Assembly (NCBI GenBank): GCA_947074345.1
Contig: CAMTPH010000024.1
Coordinates: 1 to 33,639 of the forward strand
Length of the DNA stretch: 33,639 nucleotides
Source: an uncultured Bacteroides sp.
GTDB taxonomy: Bacteria; Bacteroidota; Bacteroidia; Bacteroidales; Bacteroidaceae
Direction of reading: 5' to 3'
Below the pieces are notes generated by a model that worked only from the letters and a program-made list of their open reading frames with translations, made no database searches and was not told the DNA's origin. The number at the start of each line of letters is the position of its first letter. The stretch's first letter is position 1. Of this stretch, positions 18,961-26,401 are shown piece by piece. The position numbers and the translations under genes are program-made.

Positions 18961-18992
18961 CAAAGATACTTCAGATAGCAAAAGAATGCAAA
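18961..18992 (-). promoter_or_regulatory. Bacteroides-type promoter of the SusCD operon
   Basis: On the minus strand, TTTG (18989-18992) is followed after exactly 20 bases by TATCTTTG (18961-18968). Both elements match the Bacteroidetes TTTG / TAnnTTTG consensus with the preferred 19-21 base spacing. The -7 box lies 87 bases before the susC ATG. Confidence 0.75.
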
Positions 18993-19380
18993 AATGGTTT
19001 AGTTAATTAGAGTTTCTATTTGTATGTATATGCAAACACGTTATTTATGACTGTTTTTGCTTGCAATTTGAAACAGTTTGTTTTTAAAATGGGCGTTTTT
19101 AAAACAAGATTGATATCTGAATATGCCAAATTCGATGATTTGCGAGTGGCGTAATTGCATAAATATACCAATATTTGGTGCCTTTTTCTATCCCCGTTTT
19201 GTATAAATTTAGCATACAATAGACGATTTGTAGGCTTTGTTTTCCTCTTTTATGACGTGACAATTTGGTCTAATAAATAATTAAAATCTTTCATTCTGCC
19301 ATCTAATTTCACAAAAGTGTGTTTTCGTGTTTTTGTTATGATGCGGCTTGCTTTGTTGTTCTTTTTCTTTAGATGCTTTT

Positions 19381-19414
19381 TTACTTCTCTTTATTGCGCT
19401 TGTTACTTCTCTTT
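19381..19414. repeat. Pair of 12-bp direct repeats, TTACTTCTCTTT
   Basis: Exact copies at 19381-19392 and 19403-19414, 22 bases apart start to start (about two helical turns). A weaker third copy (TAACTTCTTT) follows near 19437. They could be a tandem regulator site, or simply reflect local pyrimidine bias. Confidence 0.45.
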
Positions 19415-19522
19415 TGTGCTGACTGTTGTTTGTGTGTAACTTCTTTATATATAGGTTGGTAGGCGTGTGTTTAAGTGTGTCTATATAGTCTGCAATAACC
19501 CTGATGTTAACTCTATATATTC

Positions 19523-19552
19523 GGCGCGATAATAGTTAACAGTTATCATGCT
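19523..19552. repeat. 30-bp intergenic palindrome, copy 2
   Basis: Same layout as the copy at 4057: GGCGCGATAAT, centre AGTTAACA, GTTATCATGCT, then GAAT. The arm differences are mostly G-T wobble pairs with one real mismatch, so an RNA hairpin could still form. Confidence 0.7.
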
Positions 19553-19566
19553 GAATCTATACAGTT

Positions 19567-19596
19567 AGCACGATAACTATTAACTATTATCGTGTT
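19567..19596. repeat. 30-bp intergenic palindrome, copy 3
   Basis: AGCACGATAAC, centre TATTAACT, ATTATCGTGTT. It begins 14 bases after copy 2 ends, making a tandem pair. The left arm is identical to copy 1; the right arm has two changes. Confidence 0.7.
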
Positions 19597-19846
19597 GTAT
19601 GTTTTGATAACTATTTCGATTTGTAGTAGAATAGCTTCTGTTTTATACTTATACATGCTATAAAATTGTAATACATTGAAGGTTAAATTGGTTTTTATGG
19701 CTGTTTTATTGTTCTAAAAAGGCTTATTTGATTACATTTTCTATCTGTTACTGTTAAATTGTTATTTCACATAATTAACACTATTGCATATTAATTATTT
19801 TCTAAATAAATTGCCAACCTCTTTTTAACTATAAAAACAAACGACT

Positions 19847-20575
19847 ATGTTTACGATACATGACTTGGTTACTACAAGTAAAACAGGCGAAAATGGACTC
19901 TTGAAGTTAGTATCAGCATTTCAGATGATGCAAGACTGTTCGGAGTTGTGGTTCACTTCTGAACCCGAGTTTGAGAGATACATGCGTATCAACAATGTAA
20001 CCCAGCTGTTGGCTTCTCGCCAGGTCGATATTATTCGTGTGCCTCACTTCAAAGAAAAGCTGACTATACAAACTGGAGTATACGAGTGTTTTGGCTATTA
20101 TGGATTTCGCAATACGATAATCACCGACGAAGCAGGATTGCCTTGTTATGCAACTTGGAGTACAGGGGTTTGCGTAAATCACGAGACAAGCAGATTGAGC
20201 AAAATGGATCCCGATGTGGTAAGTCGCATTTGCATAGATCCCAAATACGATATGGAGTATCTCGATCGCAAAATCGTGTTGCCTAAAGAAGAGTTTATAA
20301 GTCTTGATACCGTACCGGTGTTTCACGATGATATAGACTACAATCGCCATATGAACAACGCTCAATATATACGGATTGCTTCTGAATATCTACCTGCTAA
20401 CTTTCAGATAAATCGTGTGCGAGTAGAGTATAAAAATCCGGCACTATTGGGAGATGTGCTATACCCTCAGTTGCTTAATAAAGAAGATAAGATATTTATA
20501 TCTATAAATGGTGTTGGAATTGTCTATGCCGTAATAGAGTTTTCGGGAAGTTGGCTCAATGATTTATCGTTATAG
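19847..20575 (+). CDS. Acyl-ACP thioesterase (FatA/FatB-like)
   Basis: 242-aa cytosolic enzyme expected to release fatty acids from acyl carrier protein. It is a double hot-dog protein: first domain about 1-110 (LVSAFQMMQDCSELW), second about 150-242. The second domain carries the family block DIDYNRHMNNAQYI, with D164, N166 and H168 in the positions of the catalytic Asp-Asn-His of plant FatB enzymes. Length and motif match bacterial acyl-ACP thioesterases. The gene faces away from the SusCD operon. The next gene is 130 bases downstream, so co-transcription is possible but not shown. Chain-length preference cannot be told from the sequence. Confidence 0.88.
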   Translation: MFTIHDLVTTSKTGENGLLKLVSAFQMMQDCSELWFTSEPEFERYMRINNVTQLLASRQVDIIRVPHFKEKLTIQTGVYECFGYYGFRNTIITDEAGLPCYATWSTGVCVNHETSRLSKMDPDVVSRICIDPKYDMEYLDRKIVLPKEEFISLDTVPVFHDDIDYNRHMNNAQYIRIASEYLPANFQINRVRVEYKNPALLGDVLYPQLLNKEDKIFISINGVGIVYAVIEFSGSWLNDLSL

Positions 20576-20705
20576 TAATGTTAATTAATGCGCGTAAAAT
20601 AGCAGAATTTACGTTGTAATGTTTAAATTTGCCAAAATAAAACATGATATTCTGTGAAAGAATAATATTTGCATAACATTTTTTTTTACGCCGATTTTTA
20701 TATTT

Positions 20706-21572
20706 ATGTACGAAAAACTAGCTGAGCATGTAAAGCTTCAAGTCGACAACGATTTGCAAGTTAAAAACTTCATGCGCTCACTTCCGCATATTGCTGTTGC
20801 TTTATCATCTGACGAAAGTATCGATGACACAACACTCTTATCACTGGATATCTATTCTAAACTTTCTTCCGAATTTTTTAAATCGGACGAAGATTTGGAT
20901 GCTTCTAAAGATAACTTATCATTCAACCTTGAAACACTATCTAACTCGGTTATTCGCTCTGTCTATATGGACGAATCCGATAATAAAGGAGAATCAATTG
21001 TCTCTCTTATTATAGGTATCAAGGTAATTGAAAGTAGTACACCGCAATTCTTTAAAATAGAGATGGTCGATGAAAATTGCCATAAGATAGCTTTGTTAAA
21101 GAGCCACTCTTATCACTTTGTCTTGACCTCACTAAATGGGATACAAGGATATGCTACAAAGTACGAAGCGCTTAATAACGAACCTCAACTAATCGATTAT
21201 TCGCTCGATGTTATTGACTGCCAACAGCATCATGTGGTGTTGACCAATGGACAACATTTGCTATGCTTTGATAAGAAACACTTCGAGTTTGCACAAGAGG
21301 GTGGAGTTTGTAATTGGCTAATCTATACCGACTCGCTTCGTGGTTGGTGTATCGATGCAGATTCTTTTATTATTGATGGAGTGAAAGGAACACAGCCAAG
21401 CGACTTGTCTGTTTGTGTACAGTTCGCAGATATTGAAGTAAACGATGGCGCAGGTTTATTGAACTATTATTTGACTGTGCAACTTGGTGCATCTTGTGCT
21501 AGACACATTCAGTTTGATGTGAAAGTAAAAGGCTCTGATGTAAACCAAACAATATCGATAGAGCAAAAATAA
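20706..21572 (+). CDS. Uncharacterised protein, 288 aa
   Basis: I do not recognise this protein. It has no signal peptide and no membrane segment, so it is probably cytosolic. The N-terminal 75 residues look helical and acidic (LAEHVKLQVDNDLQVKNFM, DEDLDASKDN). From about residue 90 the pattern is mostly beta-strands, with several cysteines and paired His (CQQHHVVLTNGQHLLCFDKKH) and a C-terminal strand-rich segment (GLLNYYLTVQLGASCARHIQF). The start codon follows a run of nine T and has no clear Shine-Dalgarno, as is usual in this phylum. It lies between the thioesterase and a clean terminator at 21596-21651, so it may be the second gene of that unit. The frame has normal protein composition, which makes it likely to be real. 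Confidence 0.7.
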   Translation: MYEKLAEHVKLQVDNDLQVKNFMRSLPHIAVALSSDESIDDTTLLSLDIYSKLSSEFFKSDEDLDASKDNLSFNLETLSNSVIRSVYMDESDNKGESIVSLIIGIKVIESSTPQFFKIEMVDENCHKIALLKSHSYHFVLTSLNGIQGYATKYEALNNEPQLIDYSLDVIDCQQHHVVLTNGQHLLCFDKKHFEFAQEGGVCNWLIYTDSLRGWCIDADSFIIDGVKGTQPSDLSVCVQFADIEVNDGAGLLNYYLTVQLGASCARHIQFDVKVKGSDVNQTISIEQK

Positions 21573-21595
21573 CTTTTTTAGTTATCACCATATAC

Positions 21596-21657
21596 AATGG
21601 TTTTGTTGTGGAGTATTTATCTATGATAGATGCTTTTGCAGCAAAACCATTTTTTTG
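21596..21657 (+). terminator. Intrinsic terminator after the 288-aa gene
   Basis: A 13-bp stem (21596-21608 with 21639-21651, one G-T pair) is followed by TTTTTT. The 30-base loop contains a second small hairpin (ATCTATGATAGAT). Confidence 0.75.
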
Positions 21658-21735
21658 TTTTTAGTTCTACTGTTAACGCAAAGGTTTGTTTTTGATATAA
21701 TTAATTAAACCACAAACAAATTAACAATCATCGTT

Positions 21736-21752
21736 GTTTATTAGTGATAAAC
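21736..21752. promoter_or_regulatory. Short inverted repeat upstream of the porin gene
   Basis: GTTTAT, 5-base spacer, ATAAAC, about 70 bases before the porin start. The size fits a dimeric repressor site, but this is weak evidence in AT-rich DNA. Confidence 0.3.
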
Positions 21753-21822
21753 GGTTTGGCTCAATATTGCTTTGAGGCAGATTAGAAATAATAAGTACGA
21801 TATGAACTTTAAATGAACACTT

Positions 21823-23130
21823 ATGAGAAAAATAGTGAAATCATGTTTGATTCTTTTTGCACTTTGCGTTTGTTCAGTCCAAACATTCGCTCAAAAAGTA
21901 GTAGAGGTAGATACCGAGGGCGAAAATACGGTCCTTTTTGTTTCGATAGATAAGGCGCATCCCGAATTGGTGATTGTGTTGAACAACTCTGTATCGCCCA
22001 AATTCAATGAAGCAGGTATGCCTCAGTTTCTCTTAACCAACAAGAAAGGTACTTTCGGTTTGGGTCTTGGAGGCTTTGTTAGAGGTATTCCTTCGGTAGA
22101 CTTTGGGGGTATATCTGATAATGATAACTTCTTGCCCATGTTTATAACATCGCCTAATGTGCTTGGCGATCGTAGTCAGTTTCGAATGGATATCACCAAC
22201 TCGCAACTGTTTCTTAAAATGGTTGGCCGTACAAAAGCGGTGGGCGATATCGTAGTCTATGTGGCCGGTAACTTTACGGGCAATGATTACACCTTCAGGT
22301 TGCACAACGGGTATGTTCAGTTCTTGGGCATCTTGATGGGGTATAACTTTACTAACTTTATGAACCTACATGCGTTTCAACCAACGATATGCAATAGCGG
22401 TGCAAGTGGTGCTGTTAACTATCGCGTTACTCAACTTAGCTATACATACGATAAGTTGAAGCATTGGTCGTTTGTTGCTGCTGCCGAACTACCTACCATC
22501 TACGATACATTTGGTGCTTATAATAATAAGTACATTAAATCGGGAAGACAACACATGCCCGACTTTGTAGCAGGTATTACCTACAAATGGGGCGAGAAGA
22601 GTCAAGTAAGATTGGCCGGTGTAGCACGCGATTTATCATACAATACTAAATCGGGCGATAGATGGAAATCTAAATCTAAGTTTGGTGGGGGTGTTCAACT
22701 TTCTACTATATTCGACTTAAGTTATAACCTAAGTATGTTTGGTGAGGCGAACTATGGTAATGGCATCTCTAAATATGTCAACGATACTCAGAAGCTTGAT
22801 ATTGACTTGGTACCCAATCCCGATGATAATTATGCCATGCAAACATTGCCTATATTGTCGTTTACTGGAGGCTTGAGATATGACTTCAATCCTAAATTGT
22901 TTACTACAGCTTCTTATAGTCAAACCCGTTTGTATTCGGAAAACAACTGGCCGGCTGCCAATAGTGACTTCTTCAGATATGGACAAGAGATAATCGTTAA
23001 TCTATTTTGGGATCCTATCAAGAATATGCGTACCGGTGCAGAGTATATAAGAGGATGGAAGAAAGATTTCTCGGATGCAGGTAAGCTACATGCCAATCGC
23101 ATTAATCTGTTGTTGCAATACACATTCTAA
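21823..23130 (+). CDS. DcaP-like outer-membrane porin
   Basis: 435-aa outer-membrane protein with signal peptide about 1-24 (QTFAQ). After a short N-terminal segment the protein is a beta-barrel of alternating hydrophobic strands (GTFGLGLGGFVRGIPSVDFGG, SQFRMDITNSQLFLKMVGR) and ends in aromatic LLLQYTF, the usual barrel-assembly signal. It resembles the DcaP-type trimeric porins, which carry small anionic or aromatic compounds; family assignment is from overall pattern. It stands alone, between a terminator upstream and a bidirectional terminator downstream. The substrate is unknown. A generic porin is the main alternative. Confidence 0.8.
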   Translation: MRKIVKSCLILFALCVCSVQTFAQKVVEVDTEGENTVLFVSIDKAHPELVIVLNNSVSPKFNEAGMPQFLLTNKKGTFGLGLGGFVRGIPSVDFGGISDNDNFLPMFITSPNVLGDRSQFRMDITNSQLFLKMVGRTKAVGDIVVYVAGNFTGNDYTFRLHNGYVQFLGILMGYNFTNFMNLHAFQPTICNSGASGAVNYRVTQLSYTYDKLKHWSFVAAAELPTIYDTFGAYNNKYIKSGRQHMPDFVAGITYKWGEKSQVRLAGVARDLSYNTKSGDRWKSKSKFGGGVQLSTIFDLSYNLSMFGEANYGNGISKYVNDTQKLDIDLVPNPDDNYAMQTLPILSFTGGLRYDFNPKLFTTASYSQTRLYSENNWPAANSDFFRYGQEIIVNLFWDPIKNMRTGAEYIRGWKKDFSDAGKLHANRINLLLQYTF

Positions 23131-23159
23131 CGAACAAGAATTAGACCTTAACTATATTA

Positions 23160-23205
23160 AAATAGCTCTAAACCTCTCCCTCTTTTAGGATGTTTAGAGC
23201 TATTT
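23160..23205. terminator. Bidirectional intrinsic terminator
   Basis: A perfect 14-bp stem (AAATAGCTCTAAAC with GTTTAGAGCTATTT) has an 18-base loop and lies between the convergent porin and alcohol dehydrogenase genes. The plus strand continues CTTCTTAATC, and the A-rich left arm serves as the T-tract on the other strand. Confidence 0.8.
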
Positions 23206-23228
23206 CTTCTTAATCTCTCAATATATAT

Positions 23229-24380
23229 TTACTTTACGTGATGCAATATCTCTCTAATCTTATCAGGAGTGATGTTGCGCTTTTCGCCAAGTACAAAATT
23301 CTTAGCAGCAAAGCGTTCGGCAATCTCATTAATGGTATCTTCGCCGATGTTGTAATCAGAAAGACGTGTCTTTACACCCAATGAGTTAAAGAAGCTTTCG
23401 GTTGCTTGAATGGCTTTCTCTACACGTTCGTCAACTGTGCCTTCTGTGATACCAAACACACGCTCACCATATTGAAGCAACTTCTCTTTCTTGTCTTCGC
23501 GCATCACACTGATAACTCCCGGATAAACCAATGCCAACGTAACACCATGGTCTAAACCATGAAGAGCTGTAATCTCTTGACCAATCATATGAGTTGCCCA
23601 ATCTTCGGCTACACCCATCACAATGAATCCATTGAGTGCCATGGTAGCCGCATACATAAAGTTAGCGCAATTGTCATAATCTTCTTGGTTAGCCATCAAC
23701 TTAGGGGCAATCTCTACCAATGTCTTTAGTATACCTTCGGCCCAGTAATCTTGAACATAGGCTTTGTTGTCGAATGTCATGTATTGCTCTACCACATGTA
23801 CAAAGGTGTCAATCAACCCATTGGCAACTTGCTTCTTTGGAAGTGAGTAAAGTACCGTTGGATCAAGAATAGAGAACTGTGGATAGCATGCATCATTAAA
23901 GAAGAATAGCTTTTGTTTGCGTTCGCGACGGCTTATTACCGAACCTTTGTTCATCTCTGAACCGGTTGCCGATATAGTTAAAACAGTTGCCAATGGTACT
24001 GCTTGATCTACTACGATAGGTTTTTCTAGGAACTCCCAAGGATCGCCTTCGTACTTAAGTGCTGTACCGATGAATTTAGTACCATCAATTACCGAACCGC
24101 CACCAACGGCTAGTAGATAATCGATACCTTCTTTGCGGCACTCTGCTACGCAGCGCATCAATGTTTCATATTCAGGATTGGCTTCAATGCCGCCAAACTC
24201 AAAAGTGGTATGTTTCTTCAATGCCTCTTTTACTTGTTCGTAAATACCATTTTTGAAGATAGAGCCACCTCCATAAGTTATCATTATCTTTTTGTCTGAT
24301 GGTATCAAGTTTGCCAATTGTGCAATCTCTCCTTTACCAAATACAATCTTTGTTGGGTTCTGGAAAATAAAGTTATTCAT
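23229..24380 (-). CDS. Iron/zinc-dependent alcohol dehydrogenase, YqhD/BDH type
   Basis: 383-aa cytosolic group III dehydrogenase that most likely reduces aldehydes to alcohols with NADPH. The N-terminal Rossmann-like domain has YGGGS (36-40) and AVGGGSVIDGTKF (91-103). The metal site is complete: D191 and H195 (GLIDTFVHVVEQ), H264 (ATHMIG) and H278 (ALHGLDHG). Length and motifs match E. coli YqhD and clostridial butanol dehydrogenases. It is transcribed divergently from the DXS-like gene, with an inverted repeat in the shared 266-base region. A detoxification role for short aldehydes is plausible. The exact substrate and metal cannot be told from sequence. Confidence 0.93.
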   Translation of the reverse strand: MNNFIFQNPTKIVFGKGEIAQLANLIPSDKKIMITYGGGSIFKNGIYEQVKEALKKHTTFEFGGIEANPEYETLMRCVAECRKEGIDYLLAVGGGSVIDGTKFIGTALKYEGDPWEFLEKPIVVDQAVPLATVLTISATGSEMNKGSVISRRERKQKLFFFNDACYPQFSILDPTVLYSLPKKQVANGLIDTFVHVVEQYMTFDNKAYVQDYWAEGILKTLVEIAPKLMANQEDYDNCANFMYAATMALNGFIVMGVAEDWATHMIGQEITALHGLDHGVTLALVYPGVISVMREDKKEKLLQYGERVFGITEGTVDERVEKAIQATESFFNSLGVKTRLSDYNIGEDTINEIAERFAAKNFVLGEKRNITPDKIREILHHVK

Positions 24381-24441
24381 ATTCTTATTTTATTAGTTAG
24401 ATACAGTAATAAAACAATAAACACAGGTATTGTTTACTCTG

Positions 24442-24449
24442 CAAATGTA
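24442..24449 (-). promoter_or_regulatory. Candidate -7 element for the alcohol dehydrogenase gene
   Basis: TACATTTG on the minus strand, 61 bases before the start codon. There is no TTTG at the -33 distance, so it is a partial match. Confidence 0.45.
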
Positions 24450-24500
24450 TAATATTAAAGTGTGCTCTTATGTATATATATTACGGACATTCTAAAACAG

Positions 24501-24539
24501 ATTACTGATACTCTATCTGTTATCGTATAAATCAGTAAT
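24501..24539. promoter_or_regulatory. Inverted repeat in the divergent adh / DXS-like promoter region
   Basis: ATTACTGA (24501-24508) pairs with TCAGTAAT (24532-24539); the inner bases TAC/GTA extend the match. It lies upstream of both divergent genes, as expected for a shared operator. It could also form an RNA hairpin in the DXS-like leader. Confidence 0.4.
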
Positions 24540-24646
24540 AATGGTACAAAAAACAGTTTATGTTACTCGAAACAAAGAGCAAGTTGTTTGTTATAGAGAG
24601 ATAGTTATATCATCAAGAAGTGTTTTACCATTAAATAGAAGTAGTT

Positions 24647-26395
24647 ATGTATTTAGAAAAGATTAATTCCCCTGCAGACTTAAAGCCATTGTCTATTGAA
24701 CAATTAAAGGTAGTGAGCGATGAAATACGTCAAGTAATTCTCGATAAAGTAAGTAAATATGGTGGGCATGTAGGTCCCGATTTGGGTGTGGTCGAATCAA
24801 TAGTTGCTATGCATTATGTGTTTAACTCGCCCGTCGATAAAATCGTGTTTGATGTATCGCATCAATCGTTCGCTCATAAAATATTAACCGGACGTAGAGA
24901 AGCTTTTATAAATAACGAGATATCAGAGTACACCAACCCGTTAGAGAGTCCGCACGACTTCTTTATTATGGGACATACCTCTCCTTCGGTAAGCCTTTGT
25001 TGTGGATTGGTTAAAGGGCGCGATCTGAAAAATGAAAGTTACAATGTGGTAGATATGATAGGTGATGGAGCCTTGAGCGGAGGCGAAGCATTCGAAGGAT
25101 TAGACAATGTATCGCAAATAGGTACCAATATGATTATTGTAATCAATGACAACCAATGGGCTATTGCCGAAAATCATGGTGGGCTATATGGTAACCTTAA
25201 ACAGCTTCGTGACACCAAAGGCAAGTGTGAATGTAACTACTTTAAAGCGCTTAACCTAGATTATACCTATCTGGATGAAGGCAATGATATTGAAAAACTA
25301 ATAGCAATGTTCCAATCGGTCAAAGATATCGATCATCCTATCGTTGTGCATCTCAATACTAAGAAAGGATATGGATACGAACCAGCCGAGGTACATGCAG
25401 AGAAGTTCCACTATATGCCACCGTTTGACTTGAAAACAGGTAATGCCTTTGTCGATATGAGCAATGTAGAAGATTATGGTGACTTAACCGGTAAGTTCTT
25501 GTTGGATAAGATGAAGATGAACCCTGAATTGATAACCATAACATCGGCTACTCCTTCGGTGGTTGACTTTGATGAGGCTACTCGCAAAGAGATTGGTAAA
25601 CAGTTTATGGATGTGGGCATAGCCGAAGAACATGCAGTTGCCTTTGCTTCGGGATTGGCAAAGAGTGGTGTGAAACCTGTTTATCCTGTATTCGGTACTT
25701 TCTTGCAACGCTCTTACGACCAACTGTCAGAAGACCTCTGTATGCAAAACAATCCAGCTATGTTATTGATCTATCTAACCGGTGTGTTTGGTATACCCGA
25801 TCAATCTCATCAATGTTTCTTTGATATTATACAACTGAGCAATATACCAAACATGGTTTACTTGGCTCCTGTTTGTAAAGAGGAGTATATGGCTATGCTT
25901 GAGTGGGGAATCACTTACAATGAGCATCCGCTTGCTATACGTGTGCCAACCAATGGTGTAAATTCAATCGATATGGAGTTCGACAAAGATTACAGTGTGC
26001 TCAATAAATATAAAGTCATGCGAGAAGGTACTAAGGTGGCTATTGTAGCAGTTGGTTCATTCTATCAGTTTGGCGAATCGATCGCTAAAGCATTAGAAGA
26101 AAAAACAGGCATTAAGGCTACTATGATTAATCCTCGCTACTTGACTGGTGTAGATGGCGATGTACTCGATGGCTTGACTAAAGATCATCAACTAGTTATT
26201 ACCCTCGAAGATGGTATAAGCGAAGGCGGTTATGGCGAAAAGATTGCAAGCTATTATGGTGAGTCGGGCATGAAGGTGAAGAACTATGGATTCAGAAAAG
26301 AGTTTGTTGATCGCTTTAAAGCAAGTGAATTGATGGTAGCAAACGGTTTGACTGATGAGGTTATAGTAAATGATATTATGGATTATTTAAAATAA
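24647..26395 (+). CDS. DXS-like thiamine-diphosphate enzyme (shortened 1-deoxyxylulose-5-phosphate synthase paralogue)
   Basis: 582-aa cytosolic transketolase-family protein, shorter than typical DXS (about 620-640). It follows DXS order: GGHVGPDLGVVE (H41), VFDVSHQSFAHKILTGR (H72), ThDP/Mg motif GDGALSGGEAF to NDN (139-169), FHYMPPFD (H255), and DVGIAEEHAVAFASGL with catalytic E327, then TFLQRSYDQ. Differences from housekeeping DXS: HGV becomes HYM, the GADGxTH loop reads GIPDQSH, and RYPRG reads RVPTNG. The cofactor site looks intact while the phosphate/donor pocket has changed. So it may be a paralogue with a different aldehyde or ketoacid substrate. It is followed after 6 bases by a flavodoxin-fold reductase. 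A divergent true DXS is the alternative. Confidence 0.85.
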   Translation: MYLEKINSPADLKPLSIEQLKVVSDEIRQVILDKVSKYGGHVGPDLGVVESIVAMHYVFNSPVDKIVFDVSHQSFAHKILTGRREAFINNEISEYTNPLESPHDFFIMGHTSPSVSLCCGLVKGRDLKNESYNVVDMIGDGALSGGEAFEGLDNVSQIGTNMIIVINDNQWAIAENHGGLYGNLKQLRDTKGKCECNYFKALNLDYTYLDEGNDIEKLIAMFQSVKDIDHPIVVHLNTKKGYGYEPAEVHAEKFHYMPPFDLKTGNAFVDMSNVEDYGDLTGKFLLDKMKMNPELITITSATPSVVDFDEATRKEIGKQFMDVGIAEEHAVAFASGLAKSGVKPVYPVFGTFLQRSYDQLSEDLCMQNNPAMLLIYLTGVFGIPDQSHQCFFDIIQLSNIPNMVYLAPVCKEEYMAMLEWGITYNEHPLAIRVPTNGVNSIDMEFDKDYSVLNKYKVMREGTKVAIVAVGSFYQFGESIAKALEEKTGIKATMINPRYLTGVDGDVLDGLTKDHQLVITLEDGISEGGYGEKIASYYGESGMKVKNYGFRKEFVDRFKASELMVANGLTDEVIVNDIMDYLK

Positions 26396-26401
26396 AAGCA
26401 A

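Larger units (their letters stand above)
18993..19846. other. Large divergent intergenic region
   Basis: About 850 bases of T-rich sequence between the susC promoter and the thioesterase gene. It holds two copies of the 30-bp palindrome (19523-19552, 19567-19596) and a 12-bp direct repeat (19381-19414). A 67-codon minus-strand frame (19016-19219) and a short Phe/Leu-rich plus-strand frame (19338-19439) are open but unconvincing. No regulator gene is present. The length suggests either extensive regulatory DNA or a decayed gene. Confidence 0.6.

Noticed and set aside
19016..19219. 67-codon minus-strand open frame upstream of susC
   Set aside because: It lies in the region just upstream of the susC promoter, has no hydrophobic or domain pattern, no ribosome site and low-complexity Lys/Asn content typical of AT-rich DNA.
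19338..19439. 33-codon hydrophobic frame (MMRLALLFFFFRCFF...)
   Set aside because: The Phe/Leu/Cys content follows directly from the T-rich DNA and the direct repeats inside it; no start or end signals support it.
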